From assembly GCF_019968905.1 (NCBI RefSeq), contig NZ_CP079946.1, positions 5,332,001-5,396,000 of the forward strand: a DNA stretch of 64,000 nucleotides. Direction: 5' to 3'. Positions 17,073 through 25,721 of the stretch are shown piece by piece. A model generated the notes under the pieces. It searched no databases. It had not been told where the DNA came from and worked only from the letters and a program-made list of their open reading frames with translations. Made by a program: the position numbers and the translations under genes. Position 1 is the stretch's first letter; the number at the start of each line of letters is the position of its first letter. This DNA comes from Corallococcus sp. EGB. GTDB taxonomy: Bacteria > Myxococcota > Myxococcia > Myxococcales > Myxococcaceae.

Positions 17073-17764
17073 TAGCCCGATCGGCCGTGGGGCTCCCGCT
17101 CCAGAACCGCCACGTTGACCTCCGCACGCACCTCGAAACCAAGGCTGCGATAGAGCGCAATCGCAGGAGTATTGGTCGCCCACGCATGCAGGAAGGCACG
17201 CTCACCGCGCCGCTGAATGGCTGCGACGACGGCTGTCGAGAGTCGGCGTGCCAGGCCCTGCCCCCGGACGTCCGGGTGGGCGCAGACTCCGCTCACCTCC
17301 GTGTGGCCGGGGAAACGCATGCGCTCCCCAGCCATGGCGACGAGCCTGCCGCCACGCCGGATGCCCAGAAAGCGACCCATCTGATGGGTTCGCGCCAGGA
17401 AGGGACCGGGCTCGGTAAGCAAGGCCAGCGCGAGCATCTCGGGCGCATCGGCGTCGGTGAGCGGTTGGATGTCGTCCTCGCGCTCCTCCGTGAGCTGCCG
17501 CGTAGCGACCATCTGCACACCGCCGGCGGTCTTGGTGGCACGCAGACCCGATGGCACCACGACAGGAGGCACCTGCAGGACGTAGACCCGTTCGCCGGGA
17601 CGCACGAGCGCCGCGAGCGCCGCCTGGGATTCGGGCGCGTCATCCCGCGTCGAGGCGAAGAGGTTGATGTCTGGAACGAACCGCCTGGCACGCTCGTCGC
17701 CTTCGGCCACCGAGACGTGGAAGGTGGTGAGGGAGGCCCAGACAGGGCGGTCGAGCTCAGACAT
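17072..17764 (-). CDS. GNAT-family N-acetyltransferase
   Basis: A 230-residue protein starting at the ATG at 17764, which overlaps the end of the MarR gene by 8 bp and shows translational coupling. The C-terminal half is a clear GNAT domain: VSGVCAHPDVRGQGLARRLS carries the acetyl-CoA loop (RGQGLA), and ATNTPAIALYRSLGFEVRA is the usual motif B. The N-terminal 90 residues are less conserved and may be a second, degenerate GNAT fold. The substrate is unknown. Pairing with a MarR regulator suggests a role in resistance to or modification of a small molecule. The gene ends at a strong terminator. Confidence 0.85.
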   Translation of the reverse strand: MSELDRPVWASLTTFHVSVAEGDERARRFVPDINLFASTRDDAPESQAALAALVRPGERVYVLQVPPVVVPSGLRATKTAGGVQMVATRQLTEEREDDIQPLTDADAPEMLALALLTEPGPFLARTHQMGRFLGIRRGGRLVAMAGERMRFPGHTEVSGVCAHPDVRGQGLARRLSTAVVAAIQRRGERAFLHAWATNTPAIALYRSLGFEVRAEVNVAVLEREPHGRSG

Positions 17765-18269
17765 GACGACGCGCTCCTTGAGCGAGCCGGGTTGCACGGG
17801 CGGCAAGTGGCAGCTCCTCCAGCGCGTCCTCCAAGACGGCCAGCTGTCCGAGGAAGCGACCCGACTCATCGTCGCAAGCCTCGCGCACCGCGGCCTCGAT
17901 GAGCGGAAACGTGTGCCGCTTCAGGCGTGCCAACAGGCTCCTACCGGCCGAGGTCAGCACGATGACGCGCGCGCGCCCGTCGTCCTCGGCAGCACCCGAG
18001 CGAACCAACCCCGCGGCCTCCAGCGCCCCCGTCATGCGCGACACACCTGGCTGCGTCACACCGAGGGCTCGCGAGAGGTCGCCAACGGTCATCGCCCCAC
18101 CGCTGTCCAGCGCCGCCAGCGGCGGCAGGTGCGAGGCGGGCACCGGCACCTTGGCCTCATCGAGAATGACCTGGGTGTGCGCCTGAAGCCGATCTCCCAG
18201 GCGCTTGAGACGGGTGCCGAGCGCAAGGTGGCCGAGCCCCCTCAGGACATCTTCGTCCGGATCTTGCAT
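17757..18269 (-). CDS. MarR-family transcriptional regulator
   Basis: A 170-residue winged-helix protein. Recognition features are MTVGDLSRALGVTQPGVSRM (helix-turn-helix, about residues 60 to 80), the wing with EDDGRARVIVLTSAGRSLL (about 93 to 113), and dimerisation helices at both ends. MarR proteins usually repress their own operon and respond to small phenolic or lipid ligands. The gene is followed by the overlapping GNAT gene. An AT-rich palindrome sits right before its ATG and is the likely operator, giving autorepression. Confidence 0.9.
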   Translation of the reverse strand: MQDPDEDVLRGLGHLALGTRLKRLGDRLQAHTQVILDEAKVPVPASHLPPLAALDSGGAMTVGDLSRALGVTQPGVSRMTGALEAAGLVRSGAAEDDGRARVIVLTSAGRSLLARLKRHTFPLIEAAVREACDDESGRFLGQLAVLEDALEELPLAARATRLAQGARRHV

Positions 18270-18292
18270 AAGGGGTTATATAACACGTTATC
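18270..18292 (-). promoter_or_regulatory. MarR operator/promoter candidate
   Basis: GTTATATAAC (18275-18284) is a perfect 10-bp palindrome, and a further GTTAT lies at 18287-18291. On the minus strand it contains an extended -10 type TGTTATATA, ending about 7 nt before the MarR start codon, so transcription may begin at or near the ATG (leaderless). No convincing -35 box is visible. In this GC-rich window such an AT island is conspicuous. Confidence 0.5.
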
Positions 18293-18414
18293 CAAACCAT
18301 GGCGGGGCGCGAACGCGGTGCTCGCGGGGCGGCTCGTCCTGGTGAGCGTCATCCACCCTGGCCGCAGCGCCTCCACCAACGCGGGCGCGCACCCAAGCCC
18401 CTGAGCGGCAAGAA

Positions 18415-18463
18415 CAGACGCTGAAAAGCGAAAGGGCCCCGGTGTTTCCACCGGGGCCCTCTC
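18415..18463 (-). terminator. Terminator after tRNA-fMet genes, copy 2 of a repeated element
   Basis: AGGGCCCCGGTG (18433-18444), loop TTTC, CACCGGGGCCCT (18449-18460): a perfect 12-bp stem with a GAAA loop on the minus strand, followed by TTTCGCTTTTC. It begins 4 bp past the 3' end of the first tRNA and clearly terminates the tRNA transcript. The block is a near-identical copy of that at 17024-17072. Confidence 0.85.
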
Positions 18464-18466
18464 AGA

Positions 18467-18541
<75 letters not shown>

Positions 18542-18570
18542 TCACCGTGCTGCGATTCTCGATTTGAACA

Positions 18571-18602
18571 CCCGGGATCGAAACTTTCATTTCGACCCCG
18601 GG
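18571..18602 (-). other. Strong hairpin between the two initiator tRNA genes
   Basis: CCCGGG (18571-18576) with CCCGGG (18597-18602), and TCGAAA (18578-18583) with TTTCGA (18590-18595), give a 12-bp stem with one mismatch and a 6-nt loop. It lies in the 70-bp spacer of the tRNA transcript. It may be an RNase processing site or a partial terminator; no T-run follows. Confidence 0.55.
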
Positions 18603-18610
18603 CTCTTCAA

Positions 18611-18685
<75 letters not shown>

Positions 18686-18700
18686 GCGAGAACGAGAGGC

Positions 18701-18729
18701 TAAGTACCGAAGCCCCTCGCTACCGTCAA
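18701..18729 (-). promoter_or_regulatory. Promoter of the tandem tRNA-fMet genes
   Basis: On the minus strand TTGACG (18729-18724), a 17-bp spacer and TACTTA (18706-18701) precede the first tRNA by 15 bp. Spacing and position are right for a strong sigma-70 promoter of a stable RNA. Confidence 0.65.
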
Positions 18730-18734
18730 CACCT

Positions 18735-18775
18735 ATCTCGGCGCCCGCTCGCATTGTCGCGAGGCGCGCCGAGAT
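18735..18775 (-). terminator. Long hairpin after the S1-domain gene
   Basis: ATCTCGGCGC (18735-18744) and GCGCCGAGAT (18766-18775) pair perfectly, with an inner CTCGC/GCGAG stem. It starts 12 nt after the stop codon of the S1-domain gene. There is no T-run, so termination may be weak or Rho-assisted; the tRNA promoter starts just beyond it. Confidence 0.55.
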
Positions 18776-18787
18776 GGCGTGACGTCA

Positions 18788-20791
18788 CTACTTGCCCAAC
18801 TTGCTGAGCAGATCCGCGAAGGTGCCGAAGCCCTTCTTGCCACCGCCCTGCGGCTGCTGCGTCTTCTGCCACGCCTCCACCTCGGCGCGCTCCTCCGCAC
18901 GGATGGCCGCGGGGATGGACAGACGGATCTTCCCGGAGGCGTCGATGTCGATGATCGCCACCTTCAGCTCCTGGCCGATGGAGAAGTGCTTGCGCATGTC
19001 CGTGCCGCGGTCCGTGCCCGTCTCGCTGGCCGGGATGAGCCCCTTGCCGCCCGGGAACGCGAGGAACACGCCGTAGGGCTCCAGCCGGTCCACCTTGCCG
19101 ACGACGACCGCGCCCACCTTGGGACGGGGCGCCGCGGGCTCCTTGGGAGCCGCCGGGGACTGAGCCTCCTTCGCAGGACGCTCCTCGGGAGGACGCTGCG
19201 CCTCCTCCTCGGAGATGCGGCGCAGGCCGATGCGCTTCTCGTTCGCGTCGATCTTCTCGACGGAGACCCAGATGGTCTCGCCTTCCTTCACCGCGTCGCG
19301 CGGGTGCGCGATGCGCCGGTCGCTCAGCGCGGAGATGTGCACCAGGCCGTCCACGCCCGGACGCAGCTCCACGAACGCGCCGAAGGGCTGGAGCCGGACG
19401 ACCTTGCCCTGCATCCGGTCGCCTTCCTTGATCTCCTCCAGCGCCTTCTTGAACGGATCCTCCTGGCGCGAACGCAGCGACAGGGTGATGCGCTCCTTCT
19501 GCTTGGACTTGTCCGGGGAGTTGGGCTGGCCCTCCTCCATGCGGAGGATCTCCACCTCGACCTCGTCCCCCTGCTTCACCACGTCGCTGGGGTGACCCAC
19601 GCGGGTGTAGGAGAGCTCGGAGACGGGGATCATGCCCTCCACGCCGCCCAGGTCCACGAACACGCCGAAGTCGCGCACGCCGGAGACCTTGCCCTTGACC
19701 GTCTTGCCCACGGCCAGGTTCTTGCGCGTCTCCGCGGCCAGCTTGCGCTGCTCGTCCTCCAGCAGCGACCGGCGCGACAGCACGACGTTGCGGTCGCGCA
19801 CCTCCGTCACGCGGAACTGGAGCTTCTCGCCGATGAACTGATCCGGCTTCTCCACGAAGCGGATGTCCAGCTGGCTGATGGGGCAGAAGGCGCGCGTCTC
19901 ACCGATCGCCACCTCCACGCCGCCCTTGTTCACGCTGAGGACCAGGCCCTCCACCGGCATGCCGGAGGCGCGGGCCTCCGCGAGCATCGCGAAGGACGCG
20001 TTGCCCTTGGCCAGCGCGCGGCTGAGCATGATGCCCTTGGCGCCCATCTCCACGACGTGCGCCTCCAGGCGGTCCCCCACGCCGAAGCGCAGGATGCCCT
20101 CGTCGTCCTTGAGCTCGCGCAGCTCGATCATCGCCTCGGACTTGGCGGCGCCGTCCAGCGACACGAACGCGGTGTCCGCGCCCAGTTGGAAGATGGTGCC
20201 GGAGACCTTCTCGCCCACGCGCACGCTGCGGCGGCCGGGAGCGCCACCGTCCTTGACCTGCGCCTCGAACATGTCCGCGAAGGACTCGGTCTCCGGGACC
20301 TCGTCGTACAGCGGGCTGGACGGGGCCGGAGCCGGCGTCACCTGACGCGGCGTCGGGGCCGGCGAGGGAGCCGCGGAGGCCTGCGCGTCGGCGCCGGTCT
20401 GCTCGGCCGTCGCCGTCGCCTCGGCGGGCTTCTCACCCTCCAGGGCGCGCGTCTCGATGGAGCCCGAGGCCCGCTTCACGACCACCATGGGGCCGGACGG
20501 ACGGCGCTCGCCGCCACCGCCCCGGCGCTCGCCGCCACGGCCACCGCCGCGCTCGCCGCCACCGCGGGGCGCTTCGCCCTGGGGACGGGACTGCGACTGC
20601 GCGTCGCGAGGCCCGCGGTCACCGCGGCCCGGACCGCTCTTCTCATCGCGGCCGCCACGGCCACCGCCGCGCTCGTTGCCCTGGCCCCCCGAAGGGATGC
20701 CCAGCATCACGTCGCCAAACGTGGCCTTCGGCTTCTTGGGACCGAAACCGCCAGGACCGCCCGAATTTCCGCCGCTCTTCTCGTCGCTCAC
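18788..20791 (-). CDS. S1 RNA-binding domain protein with five S1 repeats
   Basis: A 667-residue protein starting at the GTG at 20791 (GGAAGG 8 nt upstream). The first 180 residues are low-complexity Gly/Arg/Glu-rich text resembling RGG-type RNA-binding tails. Five S1 domains follow, recognisable from G-x-V-x-G-x-V openings: GEKVSGTIFQLG, GMPVEGLVLSVNKG, GKTVKGKVSGVRDFGVFVDL, GDRMQGKVVRLQPFGAFVEL and GAVVVGKVDRLEPYGVFLAF. It resembles ribosomal protein S1 but has a different domain layout, so it may be an S1 paralogue acting in translation or RNA turnover. It stands alone and ends in a hairpin beside the initiator tRNA genes. Confidence 0.85.
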   Translation of the reverse strand: MSDEKSGGNSGGPGGFGPKKPKATFGDVMLGIPSGGQGNERGGGRGGRDEKSGPGRGDRGPRDAQSQSRPQGEAPRGGGERGGGRGGERRGGGGERRPSGPMVVVKRASGSIETRALEGEKPAEATATAEQTGADAQASAAPSPAPTPRQVTPAPAPSSPLYDEVPETESFADMFEAQVKDGGAPGRRSVRVGEKVSGTIFQLGADTAFVSLDGAAKSEAMIELRELKDDEGILRFGVGDRLEAHVVEMGAKGIMLSRALAKGNASFAMLAEARASGMPVEGLVLSVNKGGVEVAIGETRAFCPISQLDIRFVEKPDQFIGEKLQFRVTEVRDRNVVLSRRSLLEDEQRKLAAETRKNLAVGKTVKGKVSGVRDFGVFVDLGGVEGMIPVSELSYTRVGHPSDVVKQGDEVEVEILRMEEGQPNSPDKSKQKERITLSLRSRQEDPFKKALEEIKEGDRMQGKVVRLQPFGAFVELRPGVDGLVHISALSDRRIAHPRDAVKEGETIWVSVEKIDANEKRIGLRRISEEEAQRPPEERPAKEAQSPAAPKEPAAPRPKVGAVVVGKVDRLEPYGVFLAFPGGKGLIPASETGTDRGTDMRKHFSIGQELKVAIIDIDASGKIRLSIPAAIRAEERAEVEAWQKTQQPQGGGKKGFGTFADLLSKLGK

Positions 20792-20968
20792 TGCCGAGAC
20801 CTTCCGTTGACGATTCCGGCCCGGGACTTCCTTGAAGTCAGGGCCTCTTGAAAAAGGCGGCGCACTCTACACGCGCGCCACGCCCGGAGGAAGCCGCATG
20901 CGGCCATCCCCTGCACAAAGGGCCTCCTATCGCAACGGAAAGGGGCCTGTCCTGCATTCCGTTTGAGC

Positions 20969-20987
20969 CCCCAGGCATTGCCTGGAG
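20969..20987 (-). terminator. Weak hairpin after murJ
   Basis: CCAGGC (20971-20976), loop ATT, GCCTGG (20980-20985), extended by two further pairs including G-U. It lies about 30 nt beyond the murJ stop. No T-run follows. The remaining 227 bp up to the S1-domain start hold no gene I can support. Confidence 0.35.
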
Positions 20988-21018
20988 GGCAGCCATGCCG
21001 CCATGCGCCGCGCCGCGT

Positions 21019-22788
21019 CTACCGGGCGAGCCCCAGCCGCCGGCCCACCTTGCGGAACACCGCCCCCGCCTCCGGGATGCCCAGCGCGGCGGCCACCGCG
21101 AAGTAGACGACCCCGAAGGGCACCGCCGTGGCCAGCAGGCCCACCACCGGGTGCAGGCGCGGCGGCACGAGCAGCGCCCCGCCCCACTCCGCGGCCACTC
21201 CGGGCATGGGGCCCAGCAGGCCGGTGAGGCCCTGTTTGACGGCCAACGCCACGAGCCCGCCCACCACCGCCGCGCCGTACAACCTGGGCAGCAGGCCCGA
21301 CGGCAGGCCCACAGGACCCACCATGGAGCGCAGCTTGCGGCGCAGGAGCGTGGTCTCCACCCAGGCCACGACGCCGCTGGACAGGGTGAGGAACGCCGCC
21401 CCCAGCTCCCGGGGCAGCCCCAACCGCTCCGGCAGCCACAGCGCCAGGAACCAGGCCTTCACGGTGCCCAGGGCCACGCGCACGATGGCGTAGCGCAGGG
21501 GCGTCTTGGGGTCCTTCAGCGCGTAGAAGGCGGAGGCGTAGAGCCGGCCCACGGTGGACGCGACCAGGCCCACCGCCGCGCCCATCAGCAGGTACCAGAG
21601 GTAGCGCGAGTCCGCCGCGCCGAAGCGGCCCGTCTGCAGGAGCGCCCCGCTCACCAGGTCCCCCAGGAAGAGGAGCGCGGCGGCGGACGGCACCACCCAG
21701 AAGGCGATGCGGCGCGAGCCCGCGTCGATGCGGCTTCGCAGCTTCGCGTGCGCCTGGGTCTCCCCCTCCGCCGTGGCGCGCGCCATCTCCGGCAGCTCCG
21801 CGGCGGACACCGCCATGCCGAAGAGGCTCACCGGGATGAGGTAGATGGTCTGCGCGTAGAGCAGCGAGGACAGCGCCCGGTTGGAGATGAGCGACGCGAA
21901 GGCGGTGTCCACCCACGCGCTGAACTGCACCACGCCGCGCCCCAGCACCACCGGCCCGAAGTTCTTCAGCACCTGACGCACGGAGGCGCTGGCCAGGGAC
22001 AGCACCGGGCGGAAGTGGCCCAGCAGGCGCATCACCGTGGGCACCTGCACCGCGAACTGGAGGAAGCTGCCCAGCACCACGCCGTAGGCCAGCCACTCCG
22101 TCACGGCCTCTTCCGCGGCGCGGCCGCCGGCGCCCCCATGCACGCTGCCCACCGTCAGCAGCGTGGCGATGATGACGACGTTCCAGACCACGGGCGCCAG
22201 GTAGGACAGCAGGAAGCGCCGGTGGCTGTTGAGGATGCCCAGGCACCACGCGCTCAAGACGAGGAAGCCCGTGCCGGGGAAGAGGATGCGCACCAGGCGC
22301 ACCGCCAGGTCGCGCTCGCCGCCTTCGAAGCCCGGCGCGATGAGGTCCACGAACAGCGGCGTGGCCAGCATGCCCAGCGCCACCATCACGCCCGTGGCCA
22401 GGGCCAGCAGCCCGAACACCGCGCCCGCGACCCGGTCCGCCTCGTCCGTGTCCTTCTTGCCCAGCAGCTGGGCGTAGACGGGGATGAAGGAGCCCGACAG
22501 CACGCCCTCCCCGAAGAGGTTCTGGAGGAAGTTGGGGATGCGCAGCGCGGCCTTGAAGACGGCGGCGGCCTCCGCGTTGCCCAGGTAGTGCGCGAAGACC
22601 CGCTCGCGCACCAGGCCCATCAGCCGCGACGCCAGGATGCCGATGGCCACCAGCATGGCGCCCCGGCCTCCCGCGCTGCGTTCAGGGACGGACGGCGGGG
22701 GGACGGCCGGAGAGGCGGGCTGGGACGGTGAAGCAGGCGCGGGGGCGGTCACGAAGGGGCGGACTCTACGTCCGGCGTTCTTCGGCAT
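21019..22788 (-). CDS. murJ: Lipid II flippase MurJ (MviN family)
   Basis: MurJ moves lipid II across the inner membrane for peptidoglycan synthesis. The protein has about 589 residues from the ATG at 22788; a GTG at 22752 is an alternative. After a Pro/Ala-rich lead of 45 residues the family core begins (AIGILASRLMGLVRERVFAH, with the conserved Arg pair), followed by NFLQNLFGEGVLSGSFIPVY, a hallmark of the family. About 14 hydrophobic segments follow, as expected. The essential Arg/Asp-rich cavity motifs are present in the first half. It stands alone and diverges from the encapsulin operon with a 68-bp spacer. Confidence 0.93.
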   Translation of the reverse strand: MPKNAGRRVRPFVTAPAPASPSQPASPAVPPPSVPERSAGGRGAMLVAIGILASRLMGLVRERVFAHYLGNAEAAAVFKAALRIPNFLQNLFGEGVLSGSFIPVYAQLLGKKDTDEADRVAGAVFGLLALATGVMVALGMLATPLFVDLIAPGFEGGERDLAVRLVRILFPGTGFLVLSAWCLGILNSHRRFLLSYLAPVVWNVVIIATLLTVGSVHGGAGGRAAEEAVTEWLAYGVVLGSFLQFAVQVPTVMRLLGHFRPVLSLASASVRQVLKNFGPVVLGRGVVQFSAWVDTAFASLISNRALSSLLYAQTIYLIPVSLFGMAVSAAELPEMARATAEGETQAHAKLRSRIDAGSRRIAFWVVPSAAALLFLGDLVSGALLQTGRFGAADSRYLWYLLMGAAVGLVASTVGRLYASAFYALKDPKTPLRYAIVRVALGTVKAWFLALWLPERLGLPRELGAAFLTLSSGVVAWVETTLLRRKLRSMVGPVGLPSGLLPRLYGAAVVGGLVALAVKQGLTGLLGPMPGVAAEWGGALLVPPRLHPVVGLLATAVPFGVVYFAVAAALGIPEAGAVFRKVGRRLGLAR

Positions 22789-22856
22789 GCAGCAGGAAAC
22801 CCTTCGACCGCTGTTTCTCTTGACGCTCACCCCACAGGTTGCGAGGTTCCGCCCCA

Positions 22857-23336
22857 ATGGCCGGAAAGTCCGACACCGAGCGGTCCGACGTCGCGAGAAT
22901 CCGCGCCGTGCTGGCACGCGAACTCGAGACGATCAACGAGTACGAGGCGTACGCCGAGGACTCCTCCCATCCGGAGGTGAAGGCCTTCTTCCTCCACCTG
23001 GCGGCGGAGGAGAAGGAGCACGTGTCCGAGGCCACCCACATGCTCCGGATGCTCGACAAGGGACAGGACGCACACTTCGCCAAACCCTTCGTCCCGGGCC
23101 ACTTCCAGGCCGCCGCGGGGGGGGCCCCCGCCGCGGAGCCCACCGTGGCCCCTCCGCCCGCGCCGCCACCGGCCCCGCCCTCGGTGGGCCGCCTGGCGAA
23201 CGAACCCCTGACGTCCCTGCCGCCCCAGCGCCTCATCTATGGCGTCCCCGCGCCGCCGCCTTCCGCCAACGGCCATCCCCTCACCATCGGCAGCCTGCGC
23301 CGCGGCGGTGGAGGCGGTGGCGGTTCCGGTCGTTGA
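22857..23336 (+). CDS. encB: Encapsulin cargo EncB, ferritin-like protein
   Basis: EncB-type proteins are iron-oxidising ferritin-like cargo packed in encapsulin shells. The 159-residue protein starts at the ATG at 22857. Helices at residues 14 to 66 carry E22, E52 and H55, whose spacing matches the Glu/Glu/His iron site described for encapsulated ferritins. A Pro/Ala-rich linker (85 to 115) leads to C-terminal targeting motifs: LTIGSLRR at 142-149 closely matches the known myxobacterial targeting peptide LTVGSLRR, and LTSLPPQR at 118-125 and SVGRLAN at 109-115 may be weaker copies. It ends in a Gly run. The shell gene follows 60 bp downstream. Confidence 0.92.
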   Translation: MAGKSDTERSDVARIRAVLARELETINEYEAYAEDSSHPEVKAFFLHLAAEEKEHVSEATHMLRMLDKGQDAHFAKPFVPGHFQAAAGGAPAAEPTVAPPPAPPPAPPSVGRLANEPLTSLPPQRLIYGVPAPPPSANGHPLTIGSLRRGGGGGGGSGR

Positions 23337-23396
23337 CAAGCCTTCCGTTGCCTTTCCTCCTCCCCTCCTCTGCCGCCGCTCGTGACGGAGACACAG

Positions 23397-24269
23397 ATGC
23401 CTGACTTCCTTGGACATGCCGAGAACCCGCTGCGCGAAGAGGAATGGGCGCGCCTCAACGAGACGGTGATCCAGGTGGCGCGCCGTTCACTGGTGGGCCG
23501 CCGCATCCTGGACATCTACGGGCCGCTGGGCGCGGGCGTGCAGACCGTGGCCTACGACGAGTTCCAGGGCGTGTCCCCGGGCGCGGTGGACATCGTCGGT
23601 GAGCAGGAGACCGCCATGGTCTTCACCGACGTCCGCAAGTTCAAGACCATCCCCATCATCTACAAGGACTTCCTGCTGCACTGGCGGGACATCGAGGCGG
23701 CGCGCACGCACAACATGCCGCTGGACGTGTCCGCCGCCGCCGGCGCCGCGGCGCTGTGCGCCCAGCAGGAGGACGAGCTCATCTTCTACGGCGATCAGCG
23801 CCTGGGCTACGAGGGCCTGATGACGGCCAACGGCCGCCTCACCGCCACGCTGGGGGATTGGACGGCGCCGGGCGGCGGCTTCCAGACCATCGTGGAGGCC
23901 ACGCGCAAGCTCAACGAGGCCGGCCACTTCGGGCCCTACGCCGTGGTGCTGTCGCCGCGCCTGTACTCGCAGCTGCACCGCATCTACGAGAAGACGGGCG
24001 TGCTGGAGATCCAGACCATCAGCCAGCTCGCGTCCGACGGTGTCTACCAGTCCAACCGCCTGCGCGGCGAGTCGGGCGTGGTGGTGTCCACGGGCCGGGA
24101 GAACATGGACCTGGCGGTGGCCATGGACATGGTCGCGGCATACCTGGGCGCCAGCAAGATGAACCACCCGTTCCGCGTGCTGGAGTCGCTGCTGCTGCGC
24201 ATCAAGCACCCGGACGCCATCTGCACGCTGGAAGGCGCCGTCCCCTCCGCGCCCCCGGCGCGCCGCTAG
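23397..24269 (+). CDS. encA: Encapsulin shell protein EncA
   Basis: EncA has the HK97 phage capsid fold and self-assembles into an iron-storing compartment. The 290-residue protein starts at the ATG at 23397 (GGAG 7 nt upstream); an upstream in-frame ATG at 23382 lacks a site and adds five residues. Family text is clear throughout (MPDFLGHAENPLREEEWARL, YGPLGAGVQTV, VYQSNRLRGESG, LRIKHPDAICTLEGA). It agrees almost residue for residue with the M. xanthus shell as I remember it. Its gene follows the EncB cargo gene and is followed 24 bp later by a sigma-54 activator. Iron sequestration under stress is the expected role. Confidence 0.95.
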   Translation: MPDFLGHAENPLREEEWARLNETVIQVARRSLVGRRILDIYGPLGAGVQTVAYDEFQGVSPGAVDIVGEQETAMVFTDVRKFKTIPIIYKDFLLHWRDIEAARTHNMPLDVSAAAGAAALCAQQEDELIFYGDQRLGYEGLMTANGRLTATLGDWTAPGGGFQTIVEATRKLNEAGHFGPYAVVLSPRLYSQLHRIYEKTGVLEIQTISQLASDGVYQSNRLRGESGVVVSTGRENMDLAVAMDMVAAYLGASKMNHPFRVLESLLLRIKHPDAICTLEGAVPSAPPARR

Positions 24270-24293
24270 GTCGCGTTCCTCGCGCGGAGGCTT

Positions 24294-25718
24294 ATGGCGA
24301 AGGTCCTGGTCATCGACGACGAGACGAACCTGCGCAAGGTGCTGGCCGCCCTGCTGCGCCGCGACGGGTTCGACGTCACCGTGGCGGAGAACGGCGAGCA
24401 GGGCCTGGCCGAGTTCCACAAGAACGGCGCGGACATCGTCGTCACCGACCTGGTGATGCCGAAGCTGGGCGGCATGGAGGTGCTGTCCGCCGTGCGCGCC
24501 GCCAACCCGGACGTGCCGGTGATCATCATCACCGCGCACGGCACCGTGGACTCCGCCGTGGAGGCCATCAAGGCGGGCGCGTTCGACTACATCACCAAGC
24601 CCTTCGACCAGGCGGAGCTGTCCTCCGTCGTGGCCAAGGCCGCCAAGACAAACGAGAGCGCCAAGCGCTCCGTGCGCGCGGACCACAAGGCCCGCTCCGC
24701 CATCATCGGCGAGTCGCCGCAGATCCAGGACGTCTACAAGATCATCGACAAGGTGGCGGACACGCCGTCCACGGTGCTGATCACGGGTGAGAGCGGCACG
24801 GGCAAGGAGCTCATCGCCACCGCGCTCCACGGCGAGTCCAGCCGCCGCGACAAGCCGTTCATCAAGATCAACTGCGCCGCCATCCCCGCCACGCTCCTGG
24901 AGAGCGAGCTGTTCGGCTACGAGAAGGGCGCCTTCACCGGCGCCGTCACCTCCAAGCCAGGCCGCTTCGAGCTGGCCGACGAAGGCACCCTCTTCCTGGA
25001 CGAGATCGGCGAGATCCCCGTCGAGATGCAGGTGAAGCTCCTGCGTGCCCTCCAGGAGGGCGAGTTCGAGCGCGTGGGCGGCATCAAGACGACGCGGGTG
25101 AACGTGCGCCTGGTGGCCGCCACCAACCGCGACCTCCAGGCGGAGATCGAAGCGGGCCGCTTCCGCAAGGACCTCTACTACCGGCTGGCGGTGGTGCCCA
25201 TCGTGCTGCCCGCGCTGCGCGAGCGCCGCGGCGACATCCCGATGCTCGCCCAGCACTTCGTGGACAAGTACAACCGGCGCCTCCACAAGAAGATCGAAGG
25301 CATCGCCGACGACGCGCTCGCGCTGCTCCAGGCGTACGCGTGGCCGGGCAACATCCGCGAGTTGGAGAACCTCATCGAGCGCGTGCTGCTCTTCGCGGAC
25401 GGCCCCCTCATCACCGCCAGGGATCTGCCGGAGCCGGTGCGCGGAGGAGCGGGCGTACAGGCGGGGGCACCGGTCGCCGCCTCGCTGGGCACGCTGGATG
25501 TCCCCGTGGGCGAGGTAGGCCTCAAGGACATCGTGCGCATGAAGGCCGCCGAGCTCGAGCGGGACCTCATCGTCAAGAAGCTGGAGGAGACGGGCGGCAA
25601 CGTCACGCGCGCCGCGCGCCTCCTGCAGATCAGCCGCAAGTCGCTCCAGACGAAGATGAAGGAGTTCGGCCTGCGCGACACCACCCCGGACGGTCAGGAA
25701 GACGGCCCGGACGAGTAG
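24294..25718 (+). CDS. NtrC-type sigma-54-dependent response regulator
   Basis: A 474-residue activator with three domains. Residues 1-120 form a receiver (VLVIDDE, phospho-acceptor Asp in [10 protein letters not shown], Lys in ITKPFD). Residues about 140-375 form an AAA+ domain with Walker A GESGTGKE, the sigma-54 contact loop [14 protein letters not shown], and Walker [11 protein letters not shown]. The C-terminal Fis-type helix-turn-helix ends in [20 protein letters not shown]. All phosphorylation and ATPase residues are present. No partner kinase gene is in this window. The 24-bp gap to encA suggests co-transcription with the encapsulin genes, though it may act elsewhere. Confidence 0.95.
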   Translation: MAKVLVIDDETNLRKVLAALLRRDGFDVTVAENGEQGLAEFHKNGADIVVTDLVMPKLGGMEVLSAVRAANPDVPVIIITAHGTVDSAVEAIKAGAFDYITKPFDQAELSSVVAKAAKTNESAKRSVRADHKARSAIIGESPQIQDVYKIIDKVADTPSTVLITGESGTGKELIATALHGESSRRDKPFIKINCAAIPATLLESELFGYEKGAFTGAVTSKPGRFELADEGTLFLDEIGEIPVEMQVKLLRALQEGEFERVGGIKTTRVNVRLVAATNRDLQAEIEAGRFRKDLYYRLAVVPIVLPALRERRGDIPMLAQHFVDKYNRRLHKKIEGIADDALALLQAYAWPGNIRELENLIERVLLFADGPLITARDLPEPVRGGAGVQAGAPVAASLGTLDVPVGEVGLKDIVRMKAAELERDLIVKKLEETGGNVTRAARLLQISRKSLQTKMKEFGLRDTTPDGQEDGPDE

Positions 25719-25721
25719 CCT

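Larger units (their letters stand above)
17024..18463. repeat. Direct repeat pair flanking the MarR-GNAT genes
   Basis: The 49-bp blocks at 17024-17072 and 18415-18463 agree at 46 positions; the first 28 bp are identical. Each contains a terminator. The second copy abuts a tRNA-fMet gene. The pair encloses exactly the MarR and GNAT genes plus about 145 bp of upstream sequence without a recognised gene. Confidence 0.75.

Noticed and set aside
20927-22249. 440-residue minus-strand ORF
   Set aside because: Overlaps murJ on the same strand in another frame, Gly/Ala/Arg-rich without motif; the murJ frame has clear membrane helices and family text.
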